A program made the translations under genes and the position numbers. 64,000 nt of DNA from Bacteroidales bacterium (GTDB lineage: Bacteria; Bacteroidota; Bacteroidia; Bacteroidales; F082), in contig WGCY01000053.1 in the NCBI GenBank assembly GCA_015493525.1, positions 186,001 to 250,000 on the forward strand, written 5' to 3'. The notes beneath the pieces are model-generated. The model was not told the origin of the DNA and did no database searches. It was given only the letters and a program-made list of their open reading frames with translations. Shown one piece after another: positions 51,546 to 61,022 of this stretch. Position 1 is the stretch's first letter. Every line of letters begins with the position of its first letter.

Positions 51546-51551
51546 ACGCTA

Positions 51552-52745
51552 TCAATACAAAAGCCCGAACATCCAAAGTGGGATTTTATTTTCGTAGCCA
51601 AATTCAATATCGTCAGCAGCAACATAGGCATTCGCCAGCCCCTCAATTTGTTTTGTGTTTTTATTTTTACCGCCTATCTCAAAAGTAAACTTGTCATCAA
51701 CCATAAAATCCGCTTTGTCCGAGTAGGTTAACCGATGACTTTCACCAAGTTGATTCATGAAAAAAGTTTCCCTGAGATTTCCTTTTTCAGGCCTTTGAGG
51801 AAGAATGGCGTACATATAGTTGGTGTTTTCGAGATAAATTTTCTCAGGCTTTTGCAAAAGGCTAACGCCAAAGCTATCCTTTTTTAAAATATTAAACACA
51901 TTGGCATCGTTCAGATAATGAATATACTCCAGAACCGTTTTACGGGTTGTTTTAATTTTTTCGGCCAACGCTGAAACATTGGGTTTAAAAGGGGATGACT
52001 GACTTATAACATACAACATCTGTTTGATTTTACTGGCAATTGAGATATCCGTATTTCTCAATAACGGCAACTCAATTTCTATAATCATATTTAAGACTTC
52101 CTGTAACCGCCTATAGTACAGCACCTCACTACCATCATAAAAAGGAAAATAACCCATCTTCAGGTATTCGTCAAAGTACTTTAACGGCTTGACCTTTTTC
52201 CCCGTTTCAAGAGCAATCCGGGTATGACTTTTTAACAACTCTTCCAGGCTGACAGACGGAATATCAATTTTGTAATGAAATTTTAGAAATTCGCGGAAAG
52301 ATAGCCCCTGCATGTTGTAAACCAGTGCCCTGCGACTTAAATCAACCCGTGAGTTCAGTATTTCCAATAAGGAAGAGCCGGTAAATACAATTTTCAAACG
52401 GGGATATTGGTCGTAAATATTCTTTATTTCTACAGACCAGTTTTTGTATTTGTGGACTTCGTCAATAAACAGGTGTTCCCCACCTCTCGCGACAAAATCT
52501 TCGACAAAATCGCTTAAAGTGTTTTCGGAAAAATACAGGTTATCCAGTGAAATGTAAATGGCCTTTAACGATAGTCCGTATTTTTGTTTGATATATTGCA
52601 ATAACAAGGTAGTTTTCCCTACCCCGCGGGAACCCTTTATACCAACCAAACGCTCATGCCATGGTAATTGCTTCAGAAGGCTGCGTTGAAAATTTTGCGG
52701 TGTTTGGTTAATCAAATCAATATGCCTTTTTATTAATGCATCCAT
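51552..52745 (-). CDS. AAA ATPase with DUF4143-type C-terminus
   Basis: 397 residues from ATG 52745 (the longer open frame to 52811 adds a hydrophobic leader not typical of the family). Walker A is GIKGSRGVGKTTLLLQYI near residue 37 and Walker B is HLFIDEVHKYKNW near 95. LKIVFTGSSLLEI near 122 is sensor 1. A winged-helix region and a PD-(D/E)XK-like DUF4143 fold occupy the C-terminal half (FMVDDKFTFEIGGKNKN near 350). These proteins are widespread and of unclear function. It is convergent with the GIY-YIG duplication. Confidence 0.88.
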   Translation of the reverse strand: MDALIKRHIDLINQTPQNFQRSLLKQLPWHERLVGIKGSRGVGKTTLLLQYIKQKYGLSLKAIYISLDNLYFSENTLSDFVEDFVARGGEHLFIDEVHKYKNWSVEIKNIYDQYPRLKIVFTGSSLLEILNSRVDLSRRALVYNMQGLSFREFLKFHYKIDIPSVSLEELLKSHTRIALETGKKVKPLKYFDEYLKMGYFPFYDGSEVLYYRRLQEVLNMIIEIELPLLRNTDISIASKIKQMLYVISQSSPFKPNVSALAEKIKTTRKTVLEYIHYLNDANVFNILKKDSFGVSLLQKPEKIYLENTNYMYAILPQRPEKGNLRETFFMNQLGESHRLTYSDKADFMVDDKFTFEIGGKNKNTKQIEGLANAYVAADDIEFGYENKIPLWMFGLLY

Positions 52746-52850
52746 AATATTGTTCTTTACAAGAAACAAAAATAATAAAATATTGTTTATCATAAGAAGC
52801 AAAATGCTCATTTTTATCTCCCGGGTATATTTTTGATTGAAAATATAAAA

Positions 52851-52858
52851 TACCTTTG
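52851..52858 (+). promoter_or_regulatory. -7 box (TACCTTTG) abutting the YhiN-like start
   Basis: Six bases separate the box from the ATG at 52865, the same spacing as at 9773-9787, suggesting a leaderless transcript. The -33 element is not clear. Confidence 0.45.
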
Positions 52859-52864
52859 CAGTCC

Positions 52865-54106
52865 ATGAAAAATTACGATGTCCTTGTGGTAGGTGCCGGC
52901 CCGGCCGGATTGCTGGCGGCAGGCCGGGCGGCCGAGCTGGGGGGGAAAGTACTCCTGCTGGAAAAGATGAATGCGCCTGGCCGTAAACTCCTGATTACCG
53001 GAAAGGGACGGTGCAACATTACCAACAGTGCAAGTATCAGCGAGTTTGTCAAACATGTAAAACCCGATGGCCGTTTCCTGCGAAATGCTTTCTCTCAATT
53101 TTATTCAGAGGATATCCTGAACCTTTTGCAAAAATATGGTGTAGAGGTAACGCTGGAACGTGGCGGACGTTATTTTCCCACAGGCAACAAAGCGAAAGAT
53201 GTACTGGATGCGCTCTTGAAATGGGTCGGAGAGCTGAAGGTGGAGATACGGTGTGGACAAAAGGTGCAGAAATTACTTATTGAAAACGACCAGATACAAG
53301 GGCTTCTGGTCAACGGACAGGAAATTTTATCCAAACATGTTGTCCTGGCCACAGGCGGAAAATCTTATCCGGCCACCGGTTCCAGCGGGGAAGGTTTCGA
53401 GCTGGCCAAAGCTGCAGGACATTCTGTTGAAAAGCTGATGCCGGCACTGGTTCCTGTTGTTACGGAAGGGATTATTGCACAAAAGCTTCAGGGCCTTGCC
53501 CTGAAAAACGTACGGGCTACCGTTTGGGTAAACGGTAAAAAAGCGGGAGAAGACTTTGGGGAGATGCTTTTCACACATTATGGATTGTCCGGCCCCATTA
53601 TCCTTACGTTGAGCAGGTTGATGGTTACAGAAATAGAGAAAAGAAACAGCGTAGAGCTGTCCATTGACTTGAAACCGGCCCTCGATGAGCAGAAACTGGA
53701 CAAGCGTTTGATTCGCGATTTGAATGAACAGGGAAAGAAAAAGGTGGGCAATATTTTCCGTGGCTTGCTCCCGGCCTCCATGATTCCGGTATTTCTGGAA
53801 ATTCTAAAACTTGACCCGCAAAAAGAAGGCCATCAAATCACATCAAAAGAGCGCAAACAAATCCGGGACCTCCTTAAAAACCTACGTTTTAATATCCGGG
53901 GACACCGTTCGTTTAAAGAAGCCATCATTACTGCCGGCGGGGTTCCGGTCAAAGAAATATCGCCCAAAACGATGGAATCGAAACTTATCGCAGGCCTTTA
54001 TTTTGCCGGTGAAATGATAGACATGGATGCCGAAACAGGTGGCTACAATTTACAGATTGCTTTTTCTACCGGCTGGCTGGCTGGCAATGCATACAGAAAA
54101 CAATAA
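52865..54106 (+). CDS. YhiN/HI0933-like FAD-binding oxidoreductase
   Basis: 413 residues from ATG 52865. The FAD fold is VLVVGAGPAGLLAAGRAAEL. GKGRCNITNSA (near residue 42) and GGRYFPTGNKAKDVLDAL (near 95) are family signatures. The C-terminal half contains FTHYGLSGPIILTLSRL near 230 and GLYFAGEMIDMDAETGGYN near 375. Described as an aminoacetone-oxidase-family flavoprotein in many genomes; the real substrate is unknown. Its ATG sits right behind a -7 promoter box, which suggests a leaderless message. Monocistronic. Confidence 0.88.
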   Translation: MKNYDVLVVGAGPAGLLAAGRAAELGGKVLLLEKMNAPGRKLLITGKGRCNITNSASISEFVKHVKPDGRFLRNAFSQFYSEDILNLLQKYGVEVTLERGGRYFPTGNKAKDVLDALLKWVGELKVEIRCGQKVQKLLIENDQIQGLLVNGQEILSKHVVLATGGKSYPATGSSGEGFELAKAAGHSVEKLMPALVPVVTEGIIAQKLQGLALKNVRATVWVNGKKAGEDFGEMLFTHYGLSGPIILTLSRLMVTEIEKRNSVELSIDLKPALDEQKLDKRLIRDLNEQGKKKVGNIFRGLLPASMIPVFLEILKLDPQKEGHQITSKERKQIRDLLKNLRFNIRGHRSFKEAIITAGGVPVKEISPKTMESKLIAGLYFAGEMIDMDAETGGYNLQIAFSTGWLAGNAYRKQ

Positions 54107-54180
54107 AAAAAGCCATCCCAACATTACCCCAAGGATAACATTAAAATAGCTTGATTAAGAATTAAGGAAAACCGGTCTTT

Positions 54181-54444
54181 CTAGTACCGGTCTTTTCTCG
54201 GGGGCTTGGCCTCATTAACTACCAAATCACGACCATTCAGGTTGTAACCGTTCAGGGCTTCAACAGCCTTTTCAGCATCTTCGTCATTAACGAATGTAAC
54301 AAAGCCAAATCCTCTTGACCGATGGGTGTACCTGTCTTTCAGGATAACAAGATCTTCAATTTCACCATGTTGGGTAAATGCTGCATTGAGATCATCTTCT
54401 GTAACACTCCAGGCAATATTCCCAACAAAAATTTTTTTTGACAT
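54181..54444 (-). CDS. RRM-domain RNA-binding protein
   Basis: 87 residues, one RNA-recognition motif. RNP2 is KIFVGNIAW at the N-terminus and RNP1 is RGFGFVTF near residue 44, with LVVNEAKPPRKDRY at the end. Similar short proteins bind RNA and respond to cold in other bacteria. A promoter with 23-bp spacing lies upstream, leaving an 80-nt leader. Single gene. Confidence 0.9.
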   Translation of the reverse strand: MSKKIFVGNIAWSVTEDDLNAAFTQHGEIEDLVILKDRYTHRSRGFGFVTFVNDEDAEKAVEALNGYNLNGRDLVVNEAKPPRKDRY

Positions 54445-54524
54445 AATATAAAAATAATTAAAACATTAAAAAATGAAAGCTACCGGGAATTTGCAAACAA
54501 ACCAACGGTAACATTTCTTCCGCA

Positions 54525-54558
54525 CAAACCTAAAGAAAATCCAAATAGTAATCCACAA
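54525..54558 (-). promoter_or_regulatory. Promoter for the RRM gene with long leader
   Basis: On the minus strand TTG (complement of 54556-54558) and TAGGTTTG (complement of 54525-54532) are 23 bp apart. The leader would be about 75 nt, common for RNA-binding cold-response genes. Confidence 0.5.
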
Positions 54559-54734
54559 GACGCTAAATTATTTTTAATTATCTGCCAATTTGTTATGAAT
54601 ACAAATAAAGAGCTGCCTCCCCTGGATAAAATATCGGACAAGGGATATTTGCAAACCGAATTGTCAGGGTTTCCCAGAACAGGAAGCGTAACTTTTCCAA
54701 AAAACTGCTATCTTTACAAAAAAAAATAAGCTGT

Positions 54735-55592
54735 ATGTCCATTGCCGAATCCTCATTTGTCTTTCGCCTCACAGGATTATTCGACAGCATCGAAAAAAGA
54801 TGGGAAAGCCGTCCCTTTTTAAAAGTCCTGGCTTTTCTACTGGTCATTGTCTATCTTCTTGCCATTCTGCTCATTGTACTCAAACACAACCATGCTATTT
54901 CGTGGAATATTATTCCTGACAACCATTTTAAGGCCATCGAACTGGCTTTTACCTTTCTACTCTTTTTTGAGGTAATCAGCCTGGTGTTTTCTTTGGTAAA
55001 ATCGGTATCCGTTTCCATGGAAGCGCAACTTCAAATCCTTTCACTGATTTTACTCCGGGATGCTTTCAGGCTGTTTGGTGAATTCCCGGAAACCTACGCA
55101 TGGGCTGCCATTCACCATAAAGTGCTGTTTATGTTTGTGGATGCTTTTGGTGCCCTGGTTATTTTCTGCATCATCATTTTCATCCGGCGTATAGACCGCC
55201 ACAAAAGCATTTGTAAAAACCCGGACGACCAGCAATCGTTCATCAATATTAAAAAGCTGATTTCTTTTGTCCTGCTGCTTGTTTTTGTGGCCATGATTGT
55301 ACTGGATGTGTATTATTTCTTCAGACAGGAAACCGTTTTTAACTTTTTCCACTACTTCTTTACCATTCTGATTTTCAACGACATCCTTCTGGTTTTCATT
55401 TCGCTGCGCTACAGCAACCATTACCGCATCCTGTTTCGCAACTCCGGCTTTGCCCTGGCCACCATCATCATGCGCCTGGCACTGGAAATAGAAGAACCTT
55501 ATAATGTGGCACTCGGAGTAGGTGCTGCCCTGTTTGTCCTGCTTTTGGTCGTGGCCTACAACCGGATACCGCATGCCTGGGGAGAGGCGTAA
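54735..55592 (+). CDS. Polytopic membrane protein of unknown function
   Basis: 285 residues with about six to seven hydrophobic segments, for example VLAFLLVIVYLLAILLIVLK (near 30), ELAFTFLLFFEVISLVFSLV (near 69), LFMFVDAFGALVIFCIIIFI (near 130), KLISFVLLLVFVAMIVLDVY (near 172) and GVGAALFVLLLVVAYN (near 262). A loop near residues 95-120 carries SVSMEAQLQILSLILLRDAF. I do not recognise a named family. It ends 47 bp before the cysH ATG on the same strand. Confidence 0.7.
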   Translation: MSIAESSFVFRLTGLFDSIEKRWESRPFLKVLAFLLVIVYLLAILLIVLKHNHAISWNIIPDNHFKAIELAFTFLLFFEVISLVFSLVKSVSVSMEAQLQILSLILLRDAFRLFGEFPETYAWAAIHHKVLFMFVDAFGALVIFCIIIFIRRIDRHKSICKNPDDQQSFINIKKLISFVLLLVFVAMIVLDVYYFFRQETVFNFFHYFFTILIFNDILLVFISLRYSNHYRILFRNSGFALATIIMRLALEIEEPYNVALGVGAALFVLLLVVAYNRIPHAWGEA

Positions 55593-55611
55593 AAGGCTTG
55601 AAAATTTCGTT

Positions 55612-55619
55612 TATTTTTG
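55612..55619 (+). promoter_or_regulatory. -7 element (TATTTTTG) for cysH
   Basis: An exact TAnnTTTG match 20 nt upstream of the cysH ATG, just after the preceding gene. The -33 box is not obvious. Confidence 0.45.
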
Positions 55620-55639
55620 CTGCTGAAAATCAGGAACAC

Positions 55640-56347
55640 ATGACAAAAGAACAGCAGATAAATAAATGGAATGAGCAGTTACAGGATACATCGCCACAAG
55701 AAATAATGGCTTTCTTTCTGAACCATTTTAAAGAAAAGGTTGCCCTTTCCACCAGCATGGGCCTGGAGGATCAGGTACTTACACACATGATAGCCCAAAT
55801 CGACAAAACGGCAAAGTTTTTTACCCTCGACACCGGACGGCTTTTTCCGGAGACTTATGATTTGATTGACAGGACAGCCAAAAAGTACAAAATCACCATC
55901 GAAGTCTTTTTCCCGGATGCCGCTGACGTGGAACAGATGGTAGCTGAGAAAGGCATCAACCTGTTTTACGATAACATCGAAAACCGCAAACTTTGTTGCC
56001 ATCTGCGAAAGATAAAACCCCTTATGCGTGCCACCAAAAACCTGGATGCCTGGATTACAGGACTACGCCGCCAACAGGCCGTTACCCGAAAAGACCTTCA
56101 AACGGTGGAATGGGACGAGAATAACCAGCTGATTAAAATCAATCCGCTCATCAACTGGACAGAACAACAGGTGTGGGATTATGTGAACAAATACAATGTT
56201 CCTGTCAATCCGCTGCACAAAAAAGGCTTTGCCAGTATCGGATGCCAGCCTTGTACGCGCGCCATTGAACCCGGAGAAGATGTACGTGCCGGCCGCTGGT
56301 GGTGGGAAAACCCCGAAACCAAAGAGTGCGGGCTGCACAAGCGTTAG
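55640..56347 (+). CDS. cysH: Phosphoadenylyl/adenylyl-sulfate reductase
   Basis: 235 residues from ATG 55640 (a TTG at 55598 is in frame but gives an atypical N-terminus). Reduces activated sulfate to sulfite with thioredoxin. LSTSMGLEDQVLTHMIAQ and FFTLDTGRLFPETYDLIDRT open the PAPS-reductase fold. The presence of both a CC pair (NRKLCCHLRKIKPL near residue 115) and CxxC (IGCQPCTRAI near 197) fits a [4Fe-4S] enzyme of the adenylyl-sulfate class. The catalytic tail is KECGLHKR. No other sulfate-assimilation gene is visible nearby. Confidence 0.92.
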   Translation: MTKEQQINKWNEQLQDTSPQEIMAFFLNHFKEKVALSTSMGLEDQVLTHMIAQIDKTAKFFTLDTGRLFPETYDLIDRTAKKYKITIEVFFPDAADVEQMVAEKGINLFYDNIENRKLCCHLRKIKPLMRATKNLDAWITGLRRQQAVTRKDLQTVEWDENNQLIKINPLINWTEQQVWDYVNKYNVPVNPLHKKGFASIGCQPCTRAIEPGEDVRAGRWWWENPETKECGLHKR

Positions 56348-56392
56348 ATGCCTTTTAACAGGCTCCCTTTTGAGGGGCTCTTTCGGATTTGT

Positions 56393-56409
56393 AATCCGAT
56401 TCTATTTGC
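56393..56409. repeat. Short palindrome TCGGATT-TGT-AATCCGA
   Basis: 7-bp arms with a 3-base centre in the cysH-MATE gap. Related words (CGGATT/AATCCG) recur at 61966-61999. Confidence 0.55.
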
Positions 56410-56437
56410 ACGGCAATAAATGCAGAAATAAAATTTT

Positions 56438-57778
56438 ATGGCCCACGCCCAAACATCCTTGAACCGCAATATCCTCCGGCTTGCCGTTCCCAACATCATC
56501 AGCAACCTGACCGTTCCGCTTCTGGGAATGGCCGATTTTGCCCTGATGGGACACTTAAAAACCGACAGCGTGGTTTATGTGGGGGCTGTCGCCTTGGGAA
56601 CGACCATTTTCAACGTGCTTTATATGAGCCTTGGTTTTTTGCGCATGGGCACCAGTGGCTTCACGGCACAATCTTACGGTGCGAAAGACGACAAAGCTTT
56701 GGGTATCGGGTTGCAACGCTCTCTGCTGGTGGCCCTTCTGCTGGCTTTTTCCCTCATTCTGTTGCAATACCCCATTCAGTGGGCAGCCTTTAAGATGCTC
56801 GATGGCAGTCAGCAGGTTACCAGCCTCGCCCGGCAGTATTTCTACATTCGGATTTATGCAGCCCCCGCCACGTTGGCTTTGTATAGCTTTTACGGATGGT
56901 TCCTCGGTATGCAAAATGCCCGGATCCCCATGACCATTGCCATTGTGGTCAACAGCATGAACATTGGCCTGAATTTCCTGTTTGTTTATGCTTTTCACAT
57001 GCATTCCAACGGCGTGGCACTGGCCAGCGTATTGGCACAATACACCGGACTGCTGCTTGCCATTTGGTTTCTCTTGAAGAAATACAAAATGTACGCCCGG
57101 CGGATAGCCCTTAAAATCCTCCTGAAAAAGGAAGGGCTGGTGGTATTTTTCAAAGTCAACGGCGACATTTTCATACGGACTTTGTTACTGATTTTTGTAC
57201 TGACATTTTTCACCGCTGTCTCGGCACGAATAAACAATAAAATCCTGGCTGTCAACACCCTGCTTTTTCAATTCTTCTTTTTCTTTTCTTATTTTGCCGA
57301 TGGTTTTGCCTTTGCGGGAGAAGCCCTTGCCGGGAAAGCCAAAGGATCGGGAAATATACACCTGTTACGAAAAACCGTCAACCGGCTCTTTATCTGGGGC
57401 CTTGGCATTGCCCTGCTTACCAGCCTGATATATCTTGTGGGATTGAAATATTTCATGTATATCCTTACCGATAATACGGCTATCATACATCTTGCAAAAG
57501 AATATGCCTGGTGGGTCGTACTGCTTCCCCTCACAGGCATCGCCGCCTTTATCTGGGATGGTATTTACGTAGGCGTTACTGCTGCCAAAGCCATGCGAAA
57601 CACCATGATACTCTCCACGCTTTTTATTTTTCTCCCCGCCTTTTACCTCCTTTTCCCTTTGTTGGGGAACCATGGATTGTGGCTGGCCCTGCAACTTTTT
57701 ATGATAAGCCGCGGGCTGAGCATGTGGTTGCTTGCACGGAAAGCCGTTTATAGCCCATCAAGGCGCATAGCATCATGA
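56438..57778 (+). CDS. MATE-family multidrug efflux transporter
   Basis: 446 residues with twelve helices. The N-terminal signature LAVPNIISNLTVPLLGMADF and the repeated FLRMGTSGFTAQSYGAKDD segment (near residue 67) mark the NorM/DinF-like branch. KVNGDIFIRTLLLIFVLTFF starts the second half. These proteins export cationic drugs by Na+ or H+ exchange. It is about 90 bp after cysH and 117 bp before htpG. Confidence 0.93.
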   Translation: MAHAQTSLNRNILRLAVPNIISNLTVPLLGMADFALMGHLKTDSVVYVGAVALGTTIFNVLYMSLGFLRMGTSGFTAQSYGAKDDKALGIGLQRSLLVALLLAFSLILLQYPIQWAAFKMLDGSQQVTSLARQYFYIRIYAAPATLALYSFYGWFLGMQNARIPMTIAIVVNSMNIGLNFLFVYAFHMHSNGVALASVLAQYTGLLLAIWFLLKKYKMYARRIALKILLKKEGLVVFFKVNGDIFIRTLLLIFVLTFFTAVSARINNKILAVNTLLFQFFFFFSYFADGFAFAGEALAGKAKGSGNIHLLRKTVNRLFIWGLGIALLTSLIYLVGLKYFMYILTDNTAIIHLAKEYAWWVVLLPLTGIAAFIWDGIYVGVTAAKAMRNTMILSTLFIFLPAFYLLFPLLGNHGLWLALQLFMISRGLSMWLLARKAVYSPSRRIAS

Positions 57779-57894
57779 GGACATCAATTTTTGTTCATTT
57801 ATCCACAAAGACAAAATGACACCCCTTTTCTTTGGCACAGGGTTTGATTTATGCTGTTCCCATAAAATAAACATGAAATAAAAAAAGAGTAGAT

Positions 57895-59808
57895 ATGACG
57901 ACACAAAAAGGAAAAATTGACATTCAAACCGAAAACATCTTTCCCATTATCAAGAAATTTCTTTACTCCGATCACGAGATTTTTCTCAGGGAACTGGTTT
58001 CCAATGCGGTAGATGCCACACAAAAACTCAAGACACTCTCTTCCATGGGAAAAGTCAAAGATGAACTGGGCGATTTGACCATCCATGTGGAGATAGACAA
58101 AAAAAACAAAACGCTTACCGTTCGCGACCGCGGTATTGGCATGACATCTGAAGAAGTGGACAAATACATCAACCAGATTGCCTTTTCCAGTGCCGAGGAG
58201 TTTGTGAAGAAGTTTAAAACCAAATCGGAGGCCGAACAAAATGCCATCATAGGCCATTTCGGACTGGGATTTTATTCCGCCTTCATGGTTTCCGACAAAG
58301 TGGTCATCAACACAAAAACATACAAAAAAGGCGGCAGCACCAAAGCCGTTCGCTGGGAGTGCGATGGAAGTCCGGAATATACGATGGATGCATCCGACAA
58401 GAAAGACCGCGGGACGGATATAACATTATATATCAGCGAAGAAAACAAAGAATTTCTGGAAGATTACCGTGTGGAAGAGTTGCTGAAAAAGTATTGTAAA
58501 TTTCTTCCCGTTCCCATCCAGTTTGGCATGGAAACCATTTTTGAACCTGTCGAAGGGGAAAAAGACAAAGACGGCAATCCCAAAACCAGAGAGGTCAAAC
58601 GGCCGAAAATCATTAACAACCCCGAACCTTTGTGGAAAAAATCGCCTGCGGAAGCCAAAGAGGAGGAGTACAAAACTTTTTACCGCGAGCTCTATCCCAT
58701 GAGTTTTGAAGAGCCGCTGTTCCACATCCACCTGAACGTGGATTATCCCTTTAACCTTACCGGTATTTTATATTTTCCCAAGGCAAAGAAAGATTACGAA
58801 CTGCAACGCAATAAAATCCAGCTCTACAGCAACCAGGTCTTTATTACCGACTCTGTGGAAGGTATTGTGCCCGAATTTCTTACGTTGTTGCACGGAGTGA
58901 TCGATTCGCCCGATATTCCGCTGAACGTCAGCCGGTCGTATCTGCAAAGCGACCAGAACGTAAAGAAAATATCCGGCTACATTACACGGAAAGTGGCGGA
59001 CAAACTCTCTGAGATTTTCAAAGCCGACCGGAAAAATTTTGAAGAAAAATGGGACGACATTAAAGTCTTCATCGAGTATGGAATGATTTCCGAACCGAAA
59101 TTCTATGACAAAGCCGAGAAGTTTGCTTTACTGAAAAATACCGATGGCAAATACTTCACGCTGGAAGAATACAAAAAGGAGATTGAAAAAACGCAAAAAG
59201 ACAAAGACAAAAAGCTCATCTATCTTTATGCCACCAACGTTGACGAGCAATATGCCTATATCCAAAATGCCAAAGAGCGCGGTTATGATGTGCTGCTGCT
59301 GGACGGCGTATTGGACCCTCATTTTATCAATACACTGGAACAAAAGCTCACCGACTCTTCCTTTGCCCGTGTGGACTCCAACACCATCGACAAGCTGATT
59401 GTAAAGGAAGAAGAGGCACCATCGAAACTCGATGACAAACAAAAAGAGAAAATCAAAGAAGCGTTTGAACGAAACATCGACAAAAAACAGTTCGAAGTGA
59501 GTTTTGAAAACCTGAGCGAATCGGAAATGCCGGTTACCATTACCCAAAATGAGTTTATGCGCCGTATGAAAGACATGGAAGCCATCGGCGGAAGCCCCAT
59601 GATGGGCATGGGCAGCCTCCCCGACACTTTCAATCTCATCATCAATGCAAACAACAAACTCATCAACAAAATCCCGGAAATAGAGGATGAAAAGAAAGCA
59701 GATGAACTTGTCCGCCAGATTTACGATCTGGCACGTCTGTCCAAGAACCTGCTGAAAGGCAAGGAGCTGGACGAATTTGTTAAAAGAAGCGTAAAATTAG
59801 TGAACTAA
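57895..59808 (+). CDS. htpG: HtpG (Hsp90 chaperone)
   Basis: 637 residues, normal for bacterial Hsp90. The ATP site reads REL-VSNAVDATQKLKTLS near residue 35, DRGIGM near 80 and GHFGLGFYSAFMVSDKVV near 117. The middle-domain segment YSNQVFITDSVEGIVPEFL and the C-terminal dimerisation region are intact. It assists folding under stress. Confidence 0.97.
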   Translation: MTTQKGKIDIQTENIFPIIKKFLYSDHEIFLRELVSNAVDATQKLKTLSSMGKVKDELGDLTIHVEIDKKNKTLTVRDRGIGMTSEEVDKYINQIAFSSAEEFVKKFKTKSEAEQNAIIGHFGLGFYSAFMVSDKVVINTKTYKKGGSTKAVRWECDGSPEYTMDASDKKDRGTDITLYISEENKEFLEDYRVEELLKKYCKFLPVPIQFGMETIFEPVEGEKDKDGNPKTREVKRPKIINNPEPLWKKSPAEAKEEEYKTFYRELYPMSFEEPLFHIHLNVDYPFNLTGILYFPKAKKDYELQRNKIQLYSNQVFITDSVEGIVPEFLTLLHGVIDSPDIPLNVSRSYLQSDQNVKKISGYITRKVADKLSEIFKADRKNFEEKWDDIKVFIEYGMISEPKFYDKAEKFALLKNTDGKYFTLEEYKKEIEKTQKDKDKKLIYLYATNVDEQYAYIQNAKERGYDVLLLDGVLDPHFINTLEQKLTDSSFARVDSNTIDKLIVKEEEAPSKLDDKQKEKIKEAFERNIDKKQFEVSFENLSESEMPVTITQNEFMRRMKDMEAIGGSPMMGMGSLPDTFNLIINANNKLINKIPEIEDEKKADELVRQIYDLARLSKNLLKGKELDEFVKRSVKLVN

Positions 59809-59957
59809 ACATTTGCTACAAACGTTTGCAAGGCGCAGAAAAACAAACTCCTGCGCCTTGTTTTTTTCTGCCTGATCCGGTTGTAAGGTAATTTTACCGG
59901 AAAACTTAAAATAAAAAATAGTACATTAGCGCACAATTTGAAAAAAATATTGAAAAC

Positions 59958-60548
59958 ATGAAAAAATCCTGGATAATTATTATTGCCGTTGTTGTTTTTC
60001 TTTTCCTCGCCTACGGATGGGTTAAAGGCGCGTACAACAACATGGTCAACAAATCGGAAGCGGTGAAAGCACAGTGGTCGCAGGTTGAAAATGTGTACCA
60101 GCGTCGTGCCGACCTGATTCCCAACCTGGTAAACACCGTAAAAGGTTATGCCACCCACGAAAAAGAGACACTGGAAGGCGTGGTTGAAGCCCGTTCAAAA
60201 GCCACTTCCGTAAATATTGATGCCAACCATCTCAACCCACAGGCAATGAAGCAGTTTCAGAAAGCTCAGGATGGGCTTTCACAGGCATTGTCGCGCCTGA
60301 TGGTGGTGGTAGAACGTTATCCTGATTTGAAAGCCAACCAAAATTTTCTGGAGTTACAGGCACAGCTCGAAGGTACCGAGAACCGTATTGCCGTGGAACG
60401 CCGGCGGTTTAACCAGGAAACCCAGGCCTACAATGTGTACATCAAGATGTTTCCCCGAAATATTCTCGCCAACATGTTCGGATTTACTGACAAACCCTAT
60501 TTCAAAGCAGTAAAAGGTGCTGAAAAAGCCCCACAGGTTAAATTTTAA
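59958..60548 (+). CDS. LemA family protein
   Basis: 196 residues. One N-terminal helix anchors it (KSWIIIIAVVVFLFLAYGWV), followed by a coiled-coil domain with NKSEAVKAQWSQVENVYQRR and ADLIPNLVNTVKGYATHEKE. Family function unknown; LemA-TPM gene pairs are a widespread arrangement. First gene of a three-gene operon with two TPM-domain proteins. Confidence 0.95.
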   Translation: MKKSWIIIIAVVVFLFLAYGWVKGAYNNMVNKSEAVKAQWSQVENVYQRRADLIPNLVNTVKGYATHEKETLEGVVEARSKATSVNIDANHLNPQAMKQFQKAQDGLSQALSRLMVVVERYPDLKANQNFLELQAQLEGTENRIAVERRRFNQETQAYNVYIKMFPRNILANMFGFTDKPYFKAVKGAEKAPQVKF

Positions 60549-60565
60549 ACAAGAAAGGGTAAGCT

Positions 60566-61009
60566 ATGAGTCCTACAGCCAAACGGTTTTTCTCCAAAGA
60601 GGAACAAGACCGGATTATGAACGCCATCCTCAATGCGGAACTGGATACGTCCGGTGAAATCAGGGTGCACATAGAATCTGTCTTTAAGGGAGATGTGAGA
60701 GACAGGGCAGCTTTTCTTTTCAAAAAGCTGAAAATGGACCGCACCGAACTGCGTAACGGTGTGTTGTTTTATGTCGCCATAAAAAGCCATAAGTTCGCCA
60801 TTTTGGGCGACGTCGGCATCAACAAAGAAGTTCCCGAAAATTTCTGGAATGACATCAAGGAAAAGATGGCCGAATATTTCAAAGAAAATAAATTTACGGA
60901 AGGACTTGTTTACGGTATTCTGGAAACAGGGAAACACCTGAAAAAACACTTTCCTTACCACCTCGATGACATTAATGAGCTCTCCGATGATATCTCTTTT
61001 GGGAAATAA
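60566..61009 (+). CDS. TPM-domain protein without signal peptide
   Basis: 147 residues. A TPM-like phosphatase domain covers most of the protein: ILNAELDTSGEIRVHIESVF near residue 20 and NGVLFYVAIKSHKFAILGDVG near 60. Lacking signal peptide or membrane helix, it is predicted cytoplasmic, unlike its neighbour. It starts 17 bp after the LemA gene. Confidence 0.88.
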   Translation: MSPTAKRFFSKEEQDRIMNAILNAELDTSGEIRVHIESVFKGDVRDRAAFLFKKLKMDRTELRNGVLFYVAIKSHKFAILGDVGINKEVPENFWNDIKEKMAEYFKENKFTEGLVYGILETGKHLKKHFPYHLDDINELSDDISFGK

Positions 61010-61022
61010 GCATTAAAATACA

